NCBI RefSeq assembly: GCF_001305595.1
Contig: NZ_CP012403.1
Span: 753,501 to 817,500, forward strand
Source: Azospirillum thiophilum
Lineage (GTDB): Bacteria > Pseudomonadota > Alphaproteobacteria > Azospirillales > Azospirillaceae
Direction: 5' to 3'
DNA length: 64,000 bases
The notes beneath the pieces are model-generated. The model saw nothing but the letters and a program-made list of their open reading frames with translations, was not told the DNA's origin and searched no databases. Of the stretch, positions 1 through 7,704 are shown in pieces (the first letter of the stretch is position 1; the number at the start of each line of letters is the position of its first letter). The translations under genes and the position numbers were made by a program.

Positions 1-191
1 CCGGCCGCGATGCCGATCGGCTGCGTATGGAGGTGCAGCTCGGCGGACGCCCGCTGCCCTGGCGGACGCTCGGCTGCGGTCATTTCGAGGCGCCGCGCGA
101 CGAGGGCTTTTTGGACGGCTTTCTGGACGAGGGCTTTCCGGCGGCACGGCCCGACGCCACGACCACCAACCTAGCGGATGCCGCGGAATGA
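1..191 (+). CDS. C-terminal end of an unidentified protein (partial)
   Basis: An open frame enters from the left edge (codons starting at position 3) and ends at TGA 189-191, giving about 62 residues. The stretch contains PLPWRTLGCGHFEAPRDEG followed by a short internal repeat FLDGF/FLDEGF and an acidic end. I do not recognise the family. It runs in the same direction as the esterase that starts 31 bases downstream, so the two may be co-transcribed. Because it sits beside an iron-uptake pair it could belong to a siderophore locus, but nothing in the residues shows this. Confidence 0.5.
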   Translation, partial: GRDADRLRMEVQLGGRPLPWRTLGCGHFEAPRDEGFLDGFLDEGFPAARPDATTTNLADAAE

Positions 192-222
192 GCGCGCCCA
201 TCCGGACCGGGAGCACCAATCG

Positions 223-1200
223 ATGCCTGTGAACCCCGATATCGCCGCCTTCCTCGCGCTCGCTGCGGGTGGACGGGAGGATGGCAGGGTGAAACCGATG
301 CACGCCCTGCCGCCGGCGGAGGCCCGGCTGGCCTTCGAGCGGACCTCCCGCATGATGGATCCCGGCGGCGAGCCGGTCGGGCGGGTGGAGGACCTGTCCA
401 TCCCGGCCCGCGACGGCGCCGTCCTGCCGGCCCGCCTCTATGCCGCGGACCCGGCCGCTGCGGTGCCGGCACCGGTGCTGCTCTTCTTCCATGGCGGCGG
501 CTATGTCGTCGGTAGCCTGGAGTCCCATGACGGGCTTTGCCGGGCGATCGCGTCGAAGAGCGGGGTTGCGGTCCTCTCGGTGGGCTACCGGCTGGCCCCG
601 GAGCACCGCTTTCCCACGGCCTTCGACGATGCGCTGGATGCGCTGGACTGGCTTGGCAGGACCGGCGCCGGTCTGGGGCTCGACAGTGGCCGGCTGGCGG
701 TGGGGGGCGACAGCGTCGGCGGCAGCCTGGCGGCGGCGATCAGCCTGCGGGCCGCCACCGATCCCGGCCTGCCGCGCCCGCGGCTCCAGGTGCTGATCTA
801 TCCGGTGACCGATGCCACCGCCGATACCGCTTCGCTGCACCGCTATGGCGAAGGGCATCTGCTGGAGCGGGCGACGCTGGACTGGTTCTATCGCCAGTAT
901 TCCCGCGAGGAGGCCGACCGGCGGGACGGGCGCTTCTCGCCATTGCTGGCGGAGCTTCCGCCCGGTGTCGCGTCATCCCTGGCGCCGGTACTGCTCGTGC
1001 TGGCCGAATGCGATCCTCTGGTCGATGAGGGGATCGCATTCGGGCGCAAGCTGGCGGCGGCCGGCGTGGACATCGATGTGCGGGTCCATGCCGGCATGAC
1101 CCACGACTTCCTGCGGATGGGCGCCCTGGTGGACGAGGCGGAGGAGGCGCAGGATCTCATCGCCGATGCCTTGGTCCGGTATCTGGGAGCGTCCGGCTGA
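223..1200 (+). CDS. Alpha/beta hydrolase, hormone-sensitive-lipase (HSL) family esterase
   Basis: A 325-residue cytoplasmic carboxylesterase predicted to hydrolyse short acyl esters. HSL hallmarks are visible: the oxyanion-hole motif HGGGY at residues 90-94, the nucleophile elbow GDSVGG with Ser164, Asp264 in ECDPLVDEG and His294 in HAGMTHDF. Together these form a complete catalytic triad. The ATG at 223 is chosen because a purine-rich GGGAG precedes it and the protein then begins like other family members (MPVNPDIAAFL); an in-frame ATG at 178 overlaps the upstream gene. It lies tail-to-tail with the TonB receptor (6-base gap). A role in releasing iron from an imported ester-type siderophore is possible from location only; such esterases are usually of other families. 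Confidence 0.88.
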   Translation: MPVNPDIAAFLALAAGGREDGRVKPMHALPPAEARLAFERTSRMMDPGGEPVGRVEDLSIPARDGAVLPARLYAADPAAAVPAPVLLFFHGGGYVVGSLESHDGLCRAIASKSGVAVLSVGYRLAPEHRFPTAFDDALDALDWLGRTGAGLGLDSGRLAVGGDSVGGSLAAAISLRAATDPGLPRPRLQVLIYPVTDATADTASLHRYGEGHLLERATLDWFYRQYSREEADRRDGRFSPLLAELPPGVASSLAPVLLVLAECDPLVDEGIAFGRKLAAAGVDIDVRVHAGMTHDFLRMGALVDEAEEAQDLIADALVRYLGASG

Positions 1201-1206
1201 CCGTCG

Positions 1207-3711
1207 TCACCAGCTGTAGGACAGGGTCGCCAGCACCATCCGGCGGTTTCCGTAGAAGACGGAGTTGTCATAGAAACCCGGCGAGAAATAGCGGCGGTCG
1301 AACAGGTTGGTCGCCGTCAAGGTGAGGGCGGCGCCGTCGAGCGCCGGGCCGAGCCGCCCCAGATCGTAACCCAGGCTGACATCGGCCAGCATGTAGGAGG
1401 GGACGCGCACGCTGTTCGCGGCATTGAAGGTTGCACCGACATAGCGCACCCCGATGCCGGCGGTCAGGCCGCCGGCCGCTCCCTCGTCGATATGCCGCCG
1501 CAGCCAGACCGCGGCGGCGTGGCGGGGAACCGAGGCCACGCGCTTTCCTGTCTTGTCGGTCCCGCCGGGGTAGGGGCTGTCGCGGGTGACCTGCGCGTCG
1601 GTGTAGCTGTAGGCCGCCGTCAGATCGGTGCCGGTTCCGAGCGCCGCCTTCGCCTCCAGCTCGACGCCGCGCGACCGCACTTCCCCGGTTTGGACGGAGT
1701 AGCCGGGATTGTCCGGGTCGGCGGTGGTGAGGTTGCGTTGGACGGCACGGAACAGCGACAGGGTGAAGAGTCCGTCGAAGCCCTTGGGCCGGTAGCGCAG
1801 ACCGGTTTCCAGCTGTGTCCCCCGGCTCGGCGAGAAGGGACGGCCCTGCACGTCGCTGTCGCTGTTCGGCTGGAAGGAGGTCGAATAGCCGGCATAGGGC
1901 GTCAGGCCGCCTTCGAACCGGTAGGCCAGCCCGATGCGTTTGGTGAAGGCCCGGTCGAACTGGGTCGTCTCCACCAGCGGACCGTCCGACAGACGGCCGA
2001 CCGCCCCGGTGCTGCTCCAGTCCAGCCGTCCGCCGAGCGTCAGCCGCCAGTTGCCGGCGGCGATCTGGTCCTGGGCATAGAGGCCGGTCTGGCGGATGCT
2101 GTCGGTCAGGTCGCGGGCAAGCGTCGTGTCCCAGCCATAGGCGCCGCCATAGACGGGATCGAAGACGTCGAGCGCGTCGGCCACCGTGCCGTTCCGCCGC
2201 GTCTCGTGCGCCCGGTAGCGGCCATGGTCGATCCCGGCCAGCAGGCTGTGACGAAGCGGGCCGGTATTGGCGTTGCCTTGCAGGTTGGTATCCACCAGCA
2301 GGGTCGAACTGGTCTTGGGCCGGTCCTGCAGCCCGAAACGATAGTAGCGGTCCGCCTCCAGCAAGCCCGACGACGCCCAGCTCGACAGATAGCCGACGCG
2401 GCTGCGGCTGTAGCGCAAGGTTTGATTCAGCGTCCAGTCCCCGGCCAGGGCATGCCGGATGTCGTAGCCGGCCGACAGGGTGCGCGAGCGGTAGGAACTC
2501 AATCCCGGATAGCCCAAAAACAGGCTTGAGCCCAGGCGGCCATAGGGATTGTCCAGCACGGTTCCCGATGCCGGAAAACTCTGCTCCGCACCCATCTTGC
2601 GGAAATCGAGATAGCTGGCGAGCAGCGTGATGTCGGTTCGATCGCCGGTGGACCAGGACAGGGCGGGCGCGACATAGAGCCGGTCGTCCGGCGTCCGATC
2701 TACCTGTGTGCCGCTTCGCCGTGACAGCATCGTCAGGCGGTAGCGAAGCGTCCCCTCGGCATCGAGCCGGTCGCTGAGGTCGGCCGTGACCTGCCGCCGG
2801 TCATGGCTGCCGCCCTGCAACTGGAGCCGATGGAGCGGGCTGTCGGTCGGGCGCTTGCTGACCAATGCGATGGCTCCGCCGGGCGGCATTGCCCCGTAGA
2901 GCGTGGAGGCCGGGCCCTTCAGCACCTCCACCCGCTCCACACCGAAAGGCTCGTACTCAAGTCCATAAGGGTTGTAGCCGCTTCGCAGCCCGTCAATCAT
3001 GACGGATTCCGAGCTTTGGCGGAAGCCGCGCACGAAGACGTCGATGGCGCCCTGGCCACCGGGATAGTCGATGGGGCGGACCCCGGCGCTGTAGGCGAGG
3101 GCACTGTTGATGTCCTGGGCGTCGCGCTGGTCCAGATCTTCCCGTGTGACGATGGAAAGCCCTTGCGGCAGATCCTCGACAGGGGTTGCGGCTTTGCCGG
3201 CGCTGCGGCTCTGGCCGGGGATCCGCGGCGCGCCTGCCGACGGTGTGCGGCCTTCCACCGTCAGACCCGGAAGAAAGCCGGGATTCTCCTGCAGCCGGCC
3301 GATCGTCACCATCCGGTCCCGCATCTCGAAGGCGAGGTCGGTTCCGCTCAGCAGAATGGAAAGGGCGACCGCCGGGTCCATTCGTCCCGACAGTGCCCGC
3401 GACCGCTGGTCGGACAAGACGTCGGGGCTGTAGAGAATCTGCAGGCCGGTCTGGCGGCCGAAGCTGGTCAGCGACTCCCGAAGGGGGAGGGCAGGGATCT
3501 CCAGCAGCATCTCCTGCACTGCCGGCCGATCGATATCGGTTGGAGCGGGAGCCGGATCGGTGGAGGTCGAAAGGGCATGAGCCGGCAAGCCCGGCAACAC
3601 CGTCCAGCCGCCCGCGACCCAGAAGACCGTCAGCCAGCCGAGCGCAGGCGCCCTGCGTCCGGCACCGTGGCGCCGTATGGTCGGGCGGAGCCCTGCGAGA
3701 CGATCGGTCAT
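1207..3711 (-). CDS. TonB-dependent siderophore receptor with N-terminal STN signalling domain
   Basis: An 834-residue outer-membrane receptor for ferric siderophore uptake. An N-terminal hydrophobic signal (cleavage likely after PAHA, about residue 47) is followed by an STN/secretin-type domain (roughly residues 65-125; PLRESLTSFGRQTGLQILYS). Next come a plug domain (about 165-290; VFVRGF, MIDGLR, VERVEVLKGPASTLYG, PGGAIALVSK) and a 22-strand barrel ending in an aromatic residue (ATLSYSW). An STN domain is the hallmark of receptors that signal to an anti-sigma/ECF sigma pair, and a FecI-like sigma gene lies divergently upstream. No FecR-type anti-sigma is present here. The divergent interval carries a Fur-like palindrome and a second inverted repeat. 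Confidence 0.95.
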   Translation of the reverse strand: MTDRLAGLRPTIRRHGAGRRAPALGWLTVFWVAGGWTVLPGLPAHALSTSTDPAPAPTDIDRPAVQEMLLEIPALPLRESLTSFGRQTGLQILYSPDVLSDQRSRALSGRMDPAVALSILLSGTDLAFEMRDRMVTIGRLQENPGFLPGLTVEGRTPSAGAPRIPGQSRSAGKAATPVEDLPQGLSIVTREDLDQRDAQDINSALAYSAGVRPIDYPGGQGAIDVFVRGFRQSSESVMIDGLRSGYNPYGLEYEPFGVERVEVLKGPASTLYGAMPPGGAIALVSKRPTDSPLHRLQLQGGSHDRRQVTADLSDRLDAEGTLRYRLTMLSRRSGTQVDRTPDDRLYVAPALSWSTGDRTDITLLASYLDFRKMGAEQSFPASGTVLDNPYGRLGSSLFLGYPGLSSYRSRTLSAGYDIRHALAGDWTLNQTLRYSRSRVGYLSSWASSGLLEADRYYRFGLQDRPKTSSTLLVDTNLQGNANTGPLRHSLLAGIDHGRYRAHETRRNGTVADALDVFDPVYGGAYGWDTTLARDLTDSIRQTGLYAQDQIAAGNWRLTLGGRLDWSSTGAVGRLSDGPLVETTQFDRAFTKRIGLAYRFEGGLTPYAGYSTSFQPNSDSDVQGRPFSPSRGTQLETGLRYRPKGFDGLFTLSLFRAVQRNLTTADPDNPGYSVQTGEVRSRGVELEAKAALGTGTDLTAAYSYTDAQVTRDSPYPGGTDKTGKRVASVPRHAAAVWLRRHIDEGAAGGLTAGIGVRYVGATFNAANSVRVPSYMLADVSLGYDLGRLGPALDGAALTLTATNLFDRRYFSPGFYDNSVFYGNRRMVLATLSYSW

Positions 3712-3744
3712 CCAAAGCCCCTACAACGCACGCTGGAAACCGCG

Positions 3745-3768
3745 CAGGGAAATTCTGCTATTTCCCTG
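3745..3768. promoter_or_regulatory. 24-bp perfect inverted repeat upstream of the TonB receptor
   Basis: CAGGGAAAT, a 6-base spacer, then ATTTCCCTG: 9-base arms without mismatch. It lies 34-57 bases upstream of the receptor ATG. Read on the minus strand it contains GGAAAT, the -35 element preferred by FecI-type sigma factors, so it may be the receptor promoter, an operator or a leader hairpin. The repeat itself is directly visible; function is inferred. Confidence 0.5.
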
Positions 3769-3770
3769 TT

Positions 3771-3791
3771 TGCAAATGATTGTCAGTTGCA
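3771..3791. promoter_or_regulatory. Fur-box-like palindrome between TonB receptor and sigma factor genes
   Basis: A 21-bp site with ends TGCAA and TTGCA around an AATGATTGTCA-like core resembles the Fur boxes described for alphaproteobacterial TonB receptor genes. It sits between the divergently transcribed receptor (start 3711) and ECF sigma gene (start 3864), where one repressor could shut both under iron sufficiency. Assignment is by eye only. Confidence 0.5.
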
Positions 3792-3863
3792 TTAACTTGC
3801 GGCAGCTTGTCAAGCCATAGGGATTGCAGTCCCGCTACCGCTTCCCTCTGCAAGGAGATCTCC

Positions 3864-4397
3864 ATGCGACAGGTAGGATCCGTCGAAAGCCAGACCCTGT
3901 GCGACGTCTTCACCACGCACCGGCGCTCGTTGGTCGGCATAGCCGAGCGGATCACCGGCTGTCGTCACCATGCCGAAGATGTCGTCCAGGATGCCTTTCT
4001 GAAGCTGTTGGGAGCAGAGTCGACCAGTTCCATCCGGGCCAAGGCGGGCTACCTTATGATGGTCGTCCGCAACCTGGCCATCGATCATTACCGCCGGAAG
4101 GGCATGGAGTCACGCCTGCTCGCAGCGGAAGAGGAAGGGCAGGCGGTAAGCACGCCGGACGCAGCATCGCCGGAAAGCGTGAGCGTAAACCGCCAATTTC
4201 TACAGACGCTCGAATTCGCCTTGGCCGATCTGCCGGAGCGGACCCGCTATGCCTTCGAGATGCACCGGATCCATGGCCACAGCCAGAAGGACATCGCGGC
4301 CAGTCTCGGCGTATCGCCGACGCTGGTCAACTTCATGATTCGCGACGCGCTGATCCATTGCCGCAAGACGATGAAGCGACTCGACCCGTCGTCTTGA
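3864..4397 (+). CDS. FecI-like ECF-family RNA polymerase sigma factor
   Basis: A 177-residue extracytoplasmic-function sigma factor expected to direct transcription of iron-uptake genes. Region 2 is recognisable (RITGCRHHAEDVVQDAFLKLL, then AGYLMMVVRNLAIDHYRR), as is region 4 (LADLPERTRYAFEMHRIHGHSQ followed by a helix-turn-helix around KDIAASLGVSPTLVN). The ATG at 3864 is preferred because AAGGAGAT lies 7-8 bases upstream; the longer frame to 3780 would run through the Fur-like box. FecI systems normally have an anti-sigma FecR gene directly downstream; here the next gene is an unrelated, oppositely oriented IclR regulator. The sigma may be controlled by iron alone or by an anti-sigma encoded elsewhere. 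Confidence 0.88.
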   Translation: MRQVGSVESQTLCDVFTTHRRSLVGIAERITGCRHHAEDVVQDAFLKLLGAESTSSIRAKAGYLMMVVRNLAIDHYRRKGMESRLLAAEEEGQAVSTPDAASPESVSVNRQFLQTLEFALADLPERTRYAFEMHRIHGHSQKDIAASLGVSPTLVNFMIRDALIHCRKTMKRLDPSS

Positions 4398-4422
4398 AGA
4401 GCGGGTTCTTCCTGACGAAATT

Positions 4423-5136
4423 TCAATTTGGATAATGCCCACCCAGAGTCTCCGACAGCCGGTGGCCGGCAGCCAGCAGCAGGCGCGCCATCACCGTCAC
4501 ACGCTCCTCGGTGAAACGGGTCAGCGGGCCCGATAGGGTAAGGGCGCCGATCAGCCCTTCCCGCTGGGAAAAGACCGGCACGGCGGCGGCCCCGGTTTCG
4601 GACTCGCGTTCGCCGAAAGAGAGCAGGGGCAGGGCGGCAAAGTCGGCCGCCGATACCGTCCCGGCGAAGCGCGTGAGCACATGGCCGGCCGCCCCCCGAT
4701 CCAGGGGCAGGCGGTCGCCTTCGTGGACATGGTCGCGGATCGCCTGCGTGGAATCCTCGCGGAATGCGCAGATGCGCCAAGCCCCTTCGCGCCGGAAGAA
4801 GGACGCGCTTTCCCCGCTCTCGCGCATCAAGCGGCGCAGCACCGGCCGGACATGGTCCTCCAGCCGCAGCGAACGCTGGTAGAGCCCTCCCAGCCGCATC
4901 AACTCCGGGCCGAGCCGATAGGATTTGTCCTGATGGCGGACGAGATAGCCGGCCTTCTCCAGCGACACGGTCAGCCGCAGGATGGTGCTCTTATAAAGGC
5001 CGGTCCGTGCTGCGATCTCCGTCAAACTCAGCGCGTGATCGCCCGCCTGGAAGCAGCCGACGATGCTCAGCGCCCGGTCGACGGACTCCACCCCGCCGGC
5101 GGATGCGGTGGTCGTGTTCGGCTTCGCGTCGGTCAT
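4423..5136 (-). CDS. IclR-family transcriptional regulator
   Basis: A 237-residue DNA-binding regulator. The N-terminal winged helix (about residues 15-75; VDRALSIVGCF, LSLTEIAARTGLYKSTILRLTVSL) is followed by the effector-binding IclR domain (FRREGAWRICAFRED, LPLDRGAAGHVL, ESETGAAAVPVF, GALTLSGPLTRFTEER). IclR proteins commonly control adjacent catabolic operons in response to a small aromatic or organic acid. I place the start at ATG 5136, which has a GAAGGA-like site upstream; the open frame extends to 5220 but would then encode the tandem repeat at 5148-5195. It is divergent from the aldehyde dehydrogenase operon, with paired palindromes in the gap, so it probably regulates that operon. 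Confidence 0.9.
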   Translation of the reverse strand: MTDAKPNTTTASAGGVESVDRALSIVGCFQAGDHALSLTEIAARTGLYKSTILRLTVSLEKAGYLVRHQDKSYRLGPELMRLGGLYQRSLRLEDHVRPVLRRLMRESGESASFFRREGAWRICAFREDSTQAIRDHVHEGDRLPLDRGAAGHVLTRFAGTVSAADFAALPLLSFGERESETGAAAVPVFSQREGLIGALTLSGPLTRFTEERVTVMARLLLAAGHRLSETLGGHYPN

Positions 5137-5147
5137 CTCGCATCCTT

Positions 5148-5195
5148 CATTGGCAGCCTGGGCCATTGGCAGCCTGGGCCATTGGCAGCCTGGGC
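5148..5195. repeat. Three perfect tandem copies of a 16-bp unit
   Basis: The unit CATTGGCAGCCTGGGC is present at 5148-5163, 5164-5179 and 5180-5195 with no mismatches. It lies immediately 5' of the IclR-regulator start, within its leader. Such a short perfect array is prone to slippage and could vary the distance between promoter and start codon, or extend the protein if an upstream start is used. Confidence 0.9.
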
Positions 5196-5287
5196 GCGCA
5201 TTTTTCCCCGACACCACCATCGGACGTCAAGGATGGCCGGCGCAAGGCACAGGCCGGAAAAGTGGGGAGGCAAACGGTTCGGACTTG

Positions 5288-5343
5288 ACGCATTTAGCAT
5301 GCGTATGTTCTCTTAGATGAAACATGGTTCTATCTAACAGAAC
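5288..5343. promoter_or_regulatory. Paired palindromes, candidate IclR operator and promoter region
   Basis: The IclR/aldehyde dehydrogenase interval holds ACGCAT-N5-ATGCGT (5288-5304), ATGTT-N11-AACAT (5305-5325) and GTTCT-N7-AGAAC (5327-5343). A GTTCT element also recurs at 5307 and 5327, two helical turns apart. A TTGACG hexamer (5285-5290) could be a -35 element. The last palindrome ends 17 bases before the GTG at 5360, which argues for that later start of the dehydrogenase. Confidence 0.5.
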
Positions 5344-5359
5344 TTTTGCGAGGCGAAGG

Positions 5360-6838
5360 GTGGAACGCTACAAGCTGTTCATCGATGGGGACTGGTGCGA
5401 TCCGGTTTCCAACGAGTGGTTCGAAACGACGGAGCCCTTTTCGGGGCTGGCCTGGGCGGAGATCCCGCGCGGCACCCAAGGCGATGCCGACCTTGCGGTC
5501 GAAGCGGCGCACCGTGCCTTCCTGTCGCCGGAATGGGCCGGGCTGACCGCGACCCAGCGCGGCGCCCTGCTGCGCCGGCTGGCCGAACTGATCGAGAGCA
5601 ACGTCGACCGGCTGGGCGCCATCGAGCAGCGCGACAACGGCAAGCTGATGGCCGAGGTCAGCGGACAGGTGCGGAACGTCGCCCAGTGGTTCCATTACTA
5701 TGCCGGCCTCGCCGACAAGGTTCAGGGCGCCGTCGTGCCGATCAACAAGGCCGACGTCTTCAACTATGTGAAGTACGAGCCGCTCGGCGTCGTCGTCGCC
5801 ATCACGCCGTGGAACTCGCCGCTGGCGCTGACCACCTGGAAGATGGCCCCGGCGCTGGCGGCCGGGAACACCATCGTCATCAAGCCGTCGGAATACACCT
5901 CCGCCTCCATCCTGGAGCTGGCGAAGCTGGCGCATGAGGCGGGATTCCCGCGCGGCGTCGTCAATGTCGTCACCGGTTTCGGCGGCGAGGTGGGCGAGCC
6001 GCTGGTCCGCCACCGCCTGACCGCCAAGGTCGCCTTCACCGGCGGTGACATCGGCGGCCAGCGCGTCAACGAGGCCGCGGCGCCGGGCCTGAAGAAGGTG
6101 ACGCTGGAACTGGGCGGCAAGTCGCCGAACATCGTCTTCGACGACGCCGACCTCGACCAGGCGGTGAAGGGGGCCATCTCCGGCGTGTTCGGCGCCTCGG
6201 GCCAGACCTGCATGGCCGGTTCGCGCCTGCTGGTGCAGAAGACCATCCACGACGCCTTCGTCGGGAAGCTGGTCGCGGCGGCCGGCGAGGCCCGCATCGG
6301 CGACCCGTCGTCGATGGAGACGCAGATCGGCCCCATCGCCACCCGTCCGCAATGGGAGAAGATCCTGCGGATGATCGACATGGCGAAGGCGGAGGGGGCG
6401 GTCTGCGCTCTCGGTGGCCATGCCCTGTCGGGGCCGGATTACGGCCAGGGGCAGTTCGTGGCGCCGACCATCTTCACGCAGGTGCGCAACGACATGCGCA
6501 TCGCCCAGGAGGAGGTGTTCGGCCCGGTCCTCTGTGTCATCCCCTTCGAGGACGAGGACGATGCGCTGCACATCGCCAACGACGTCGAGTTCGGTTTGGC
6601 GGCCGGCGTGTGGACGCGCGACCTGCACCGCGCGATGCATTGCGTCGACCGGCTGCGCGCCGGGACGGTGTGGGTGAACAACTACCGCTCGACCAGCTTC
6701 ACCACGCCCTTCGGCGGCTACAAGCGCTCCGGTCTCGGCCGCGAGGGGGGAGTGGAGGCGATCAAGGAATATCTCCAGACCAAGAGCGTCTGGATCACCA
6801 CCAAGCCCAACCGCGCCAACCCCTTCGTGCTCGGCTGA
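5360..6838 (+). CDS. NAD(P)-dependent aldehyde dehydrogenase
   Basis: A cytoplasmic enzyme of about 492 residues that oxidises an aldehyde to the acid. ALDH-superfamily signatures are intact: the cofactor-site region ITPWNSPLALTTWKMAPALAAGN, the catalytic glutamate in LELGGKSPN, the catalytic cysteine in FGASGQTCMAGSR, and the C-terminal FGGYKRSGLGREGG. The start is set at GTG 5360 because the protein then opens as ERYKLFIDGDW, typical of the family. An ATG at 5324 in the same frame would place an operator-like palindrome inside the coding region. It is the first gene of an operon with a citryl-CoA-lyase-like protein, a CoA-transferase and a flavoprotein. Substrate unknown. Confidence 0.9.
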   Translation: MERYKLFIDGDWCDPVSNEWFETTEPFSGLAWAEIPRGTQGDADLAVEAAHRAFLSPEWAGLTATQRGALLRRLAELIESNVDRLGAIEQRDNGKLMAEVSGQVRNVAQWFHYYAGLADKVQGAVVPINKADVFNYVKYEPLGVVVAITPWNSPLALTTWKMAPALAAGNTIVIKPSEYTSASILELAKLAHEAGFPRGVVNVVTGFGGEVGEPLVRHRLTAKVAFTGGDIGGQRVNEAAAPGLKKVTLELGGKSPNIVFDDADLDQAVKGAISGVFGASGQTCMAGSRLLVQKTIHDAFVGKLVAAAGEARIGDPSSMETQIGPIATRPQWEKILRMIDMAKAEGAVCALGGHALSGPDYGQGQFVAPTIFTQVRNDMRIAQEEVFGPVLCVIPFEDEDDALHIANDVEFGLAAGVWTRDLHRAMHCVDRLRAGTVWVNNYRSTSFTTPFGGYKRSGLGREGGVEAIKEYLQTKSVWITTKPNRANPFVLG

Positions 6839-6876
6839 GGCCGGGCCTGCAGGGGCATTGCCCCGGGAGCATTCCC

Positions 6877-7704
6877 ATGTCCGAAGCGACCATCGATACC
6901 GCCGCCGGCTGGTGGCGGACGTCGATCATCGACATCCATCCGGGTTCCATCCGGGTGCGCGGCTACGCCATCGAGGAACTGATCGGCACGATCGGCTTTC
7001 CCGACATGGTCTGGCTGATGCTCCGCGGCGAATTGCCGTCAGAGGCGCAGGGCCGGCTGCTGGGTGCCGCGCTGGTGGCGGCGGTGGACCACGGGCCGCA
7101 GGCGCCGTCCATCGCCACGGCCCGCATGGCCGCCACCTGCGGCGTCGGGCTGAACAACGCCATGGCCTCCGGCATCAACGCGCTGGGCGACGTCCATGGC
7201 GGCGCGGGCCAGCAATGCATGGAGCTGTACGCCGCCGTCGCCGCACGCATGGCCGAAGGCATGCCCGCGGCCGTGGCGGCGGAGAGCGAGATCGCCGGCC
7301 GGCTGGAGCGGCGCGAGCATATCCCGGGCTTCGGCCACCGCTTCCATCCCGTCGACCCGCGCGCCGGCCGGCTGCTGGCCCTGGTGGAGACGGCGAAGGG
7401 GGAGGGCGCCGTGACGGGAGAGGCTGCCGCCATCGGCCGTGCGGTGGAGGATGCCCTTGCCTCGCGCAAGGGCAGGCGGCTGCCGATGAACATCGACGGA
7501 GCCACCGCCGTGGTGTTCGCCGAACTCGGCTTCCCGGCCGGGCTGGGGCGCGGGCTGTTCGTGCTGTCGCGCTCGGTCGGCATCCTGGCGCATGCCTGGG
7601 AGCAGTCGCAGCAGGGCGGCCGCATCAAGGGACCGATGCCGCCGTCCATCCCCTACCGCTACGACGGAGCGTCGCCGCGCCCTGTTCCAGGAGACGGCGC
7701 ATGA
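6877..7704 (+). CDS. Citryl-CoA lyase / citrate-synthase-fold protein
   Basis: A 275-residue protein of the short citrate-synthase family that includes citryl-CoA lyase and the C-terminal domain of ATP-citrate lyase. Active-site positions of the fold are kept: His107 (GDVHGGAG), His154 (GFGHRFH.VDPRA) and Asp207 (MNIDGAT). Members cleave 3-hydroxy-3-carboxyacyl-CoA esters to a 2-oxoacid and an acyl-CoA, or run the reverse condensation. The start ATG has a CCGGGAGC site upstream, and its stop overlaps the start of the CoA-transferase by 4 bases (ATGA). That coupling suggests the transferase makes the CoA ester which this enzyme cleaves. Exact substrate not determinable. Confidence 0.82.
   Translation: MSEATIDTAAGWWRTSIIDIHPGSIRVRGYAIEELIGTIGFPDMVWLMLRGELPSEAQGRLLGAALVAAVDHGPQAPSIATARMAATCGVGLNNAMASGINALGDVHGGAGQQCMELYAAVAARMAEGMPAAVAAESEIAGRLERREHIPGFGHRFHPVDPRAGRLLALVETAKGEGAVTGEAAAIGRAVEDALASRKGRRLPMNIDGATAVVFAELGFPAGLGRGLFVLSRSVGILAHAWEQSQQGGRIKGPMPPSIPYRYDGASPRPVPGDGA

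Noticed and set aside
5148..5195. CRISPR-like array
   Set aside because: The units are contiguous 16-mers with no spacers; it is a simple tandem repeat.
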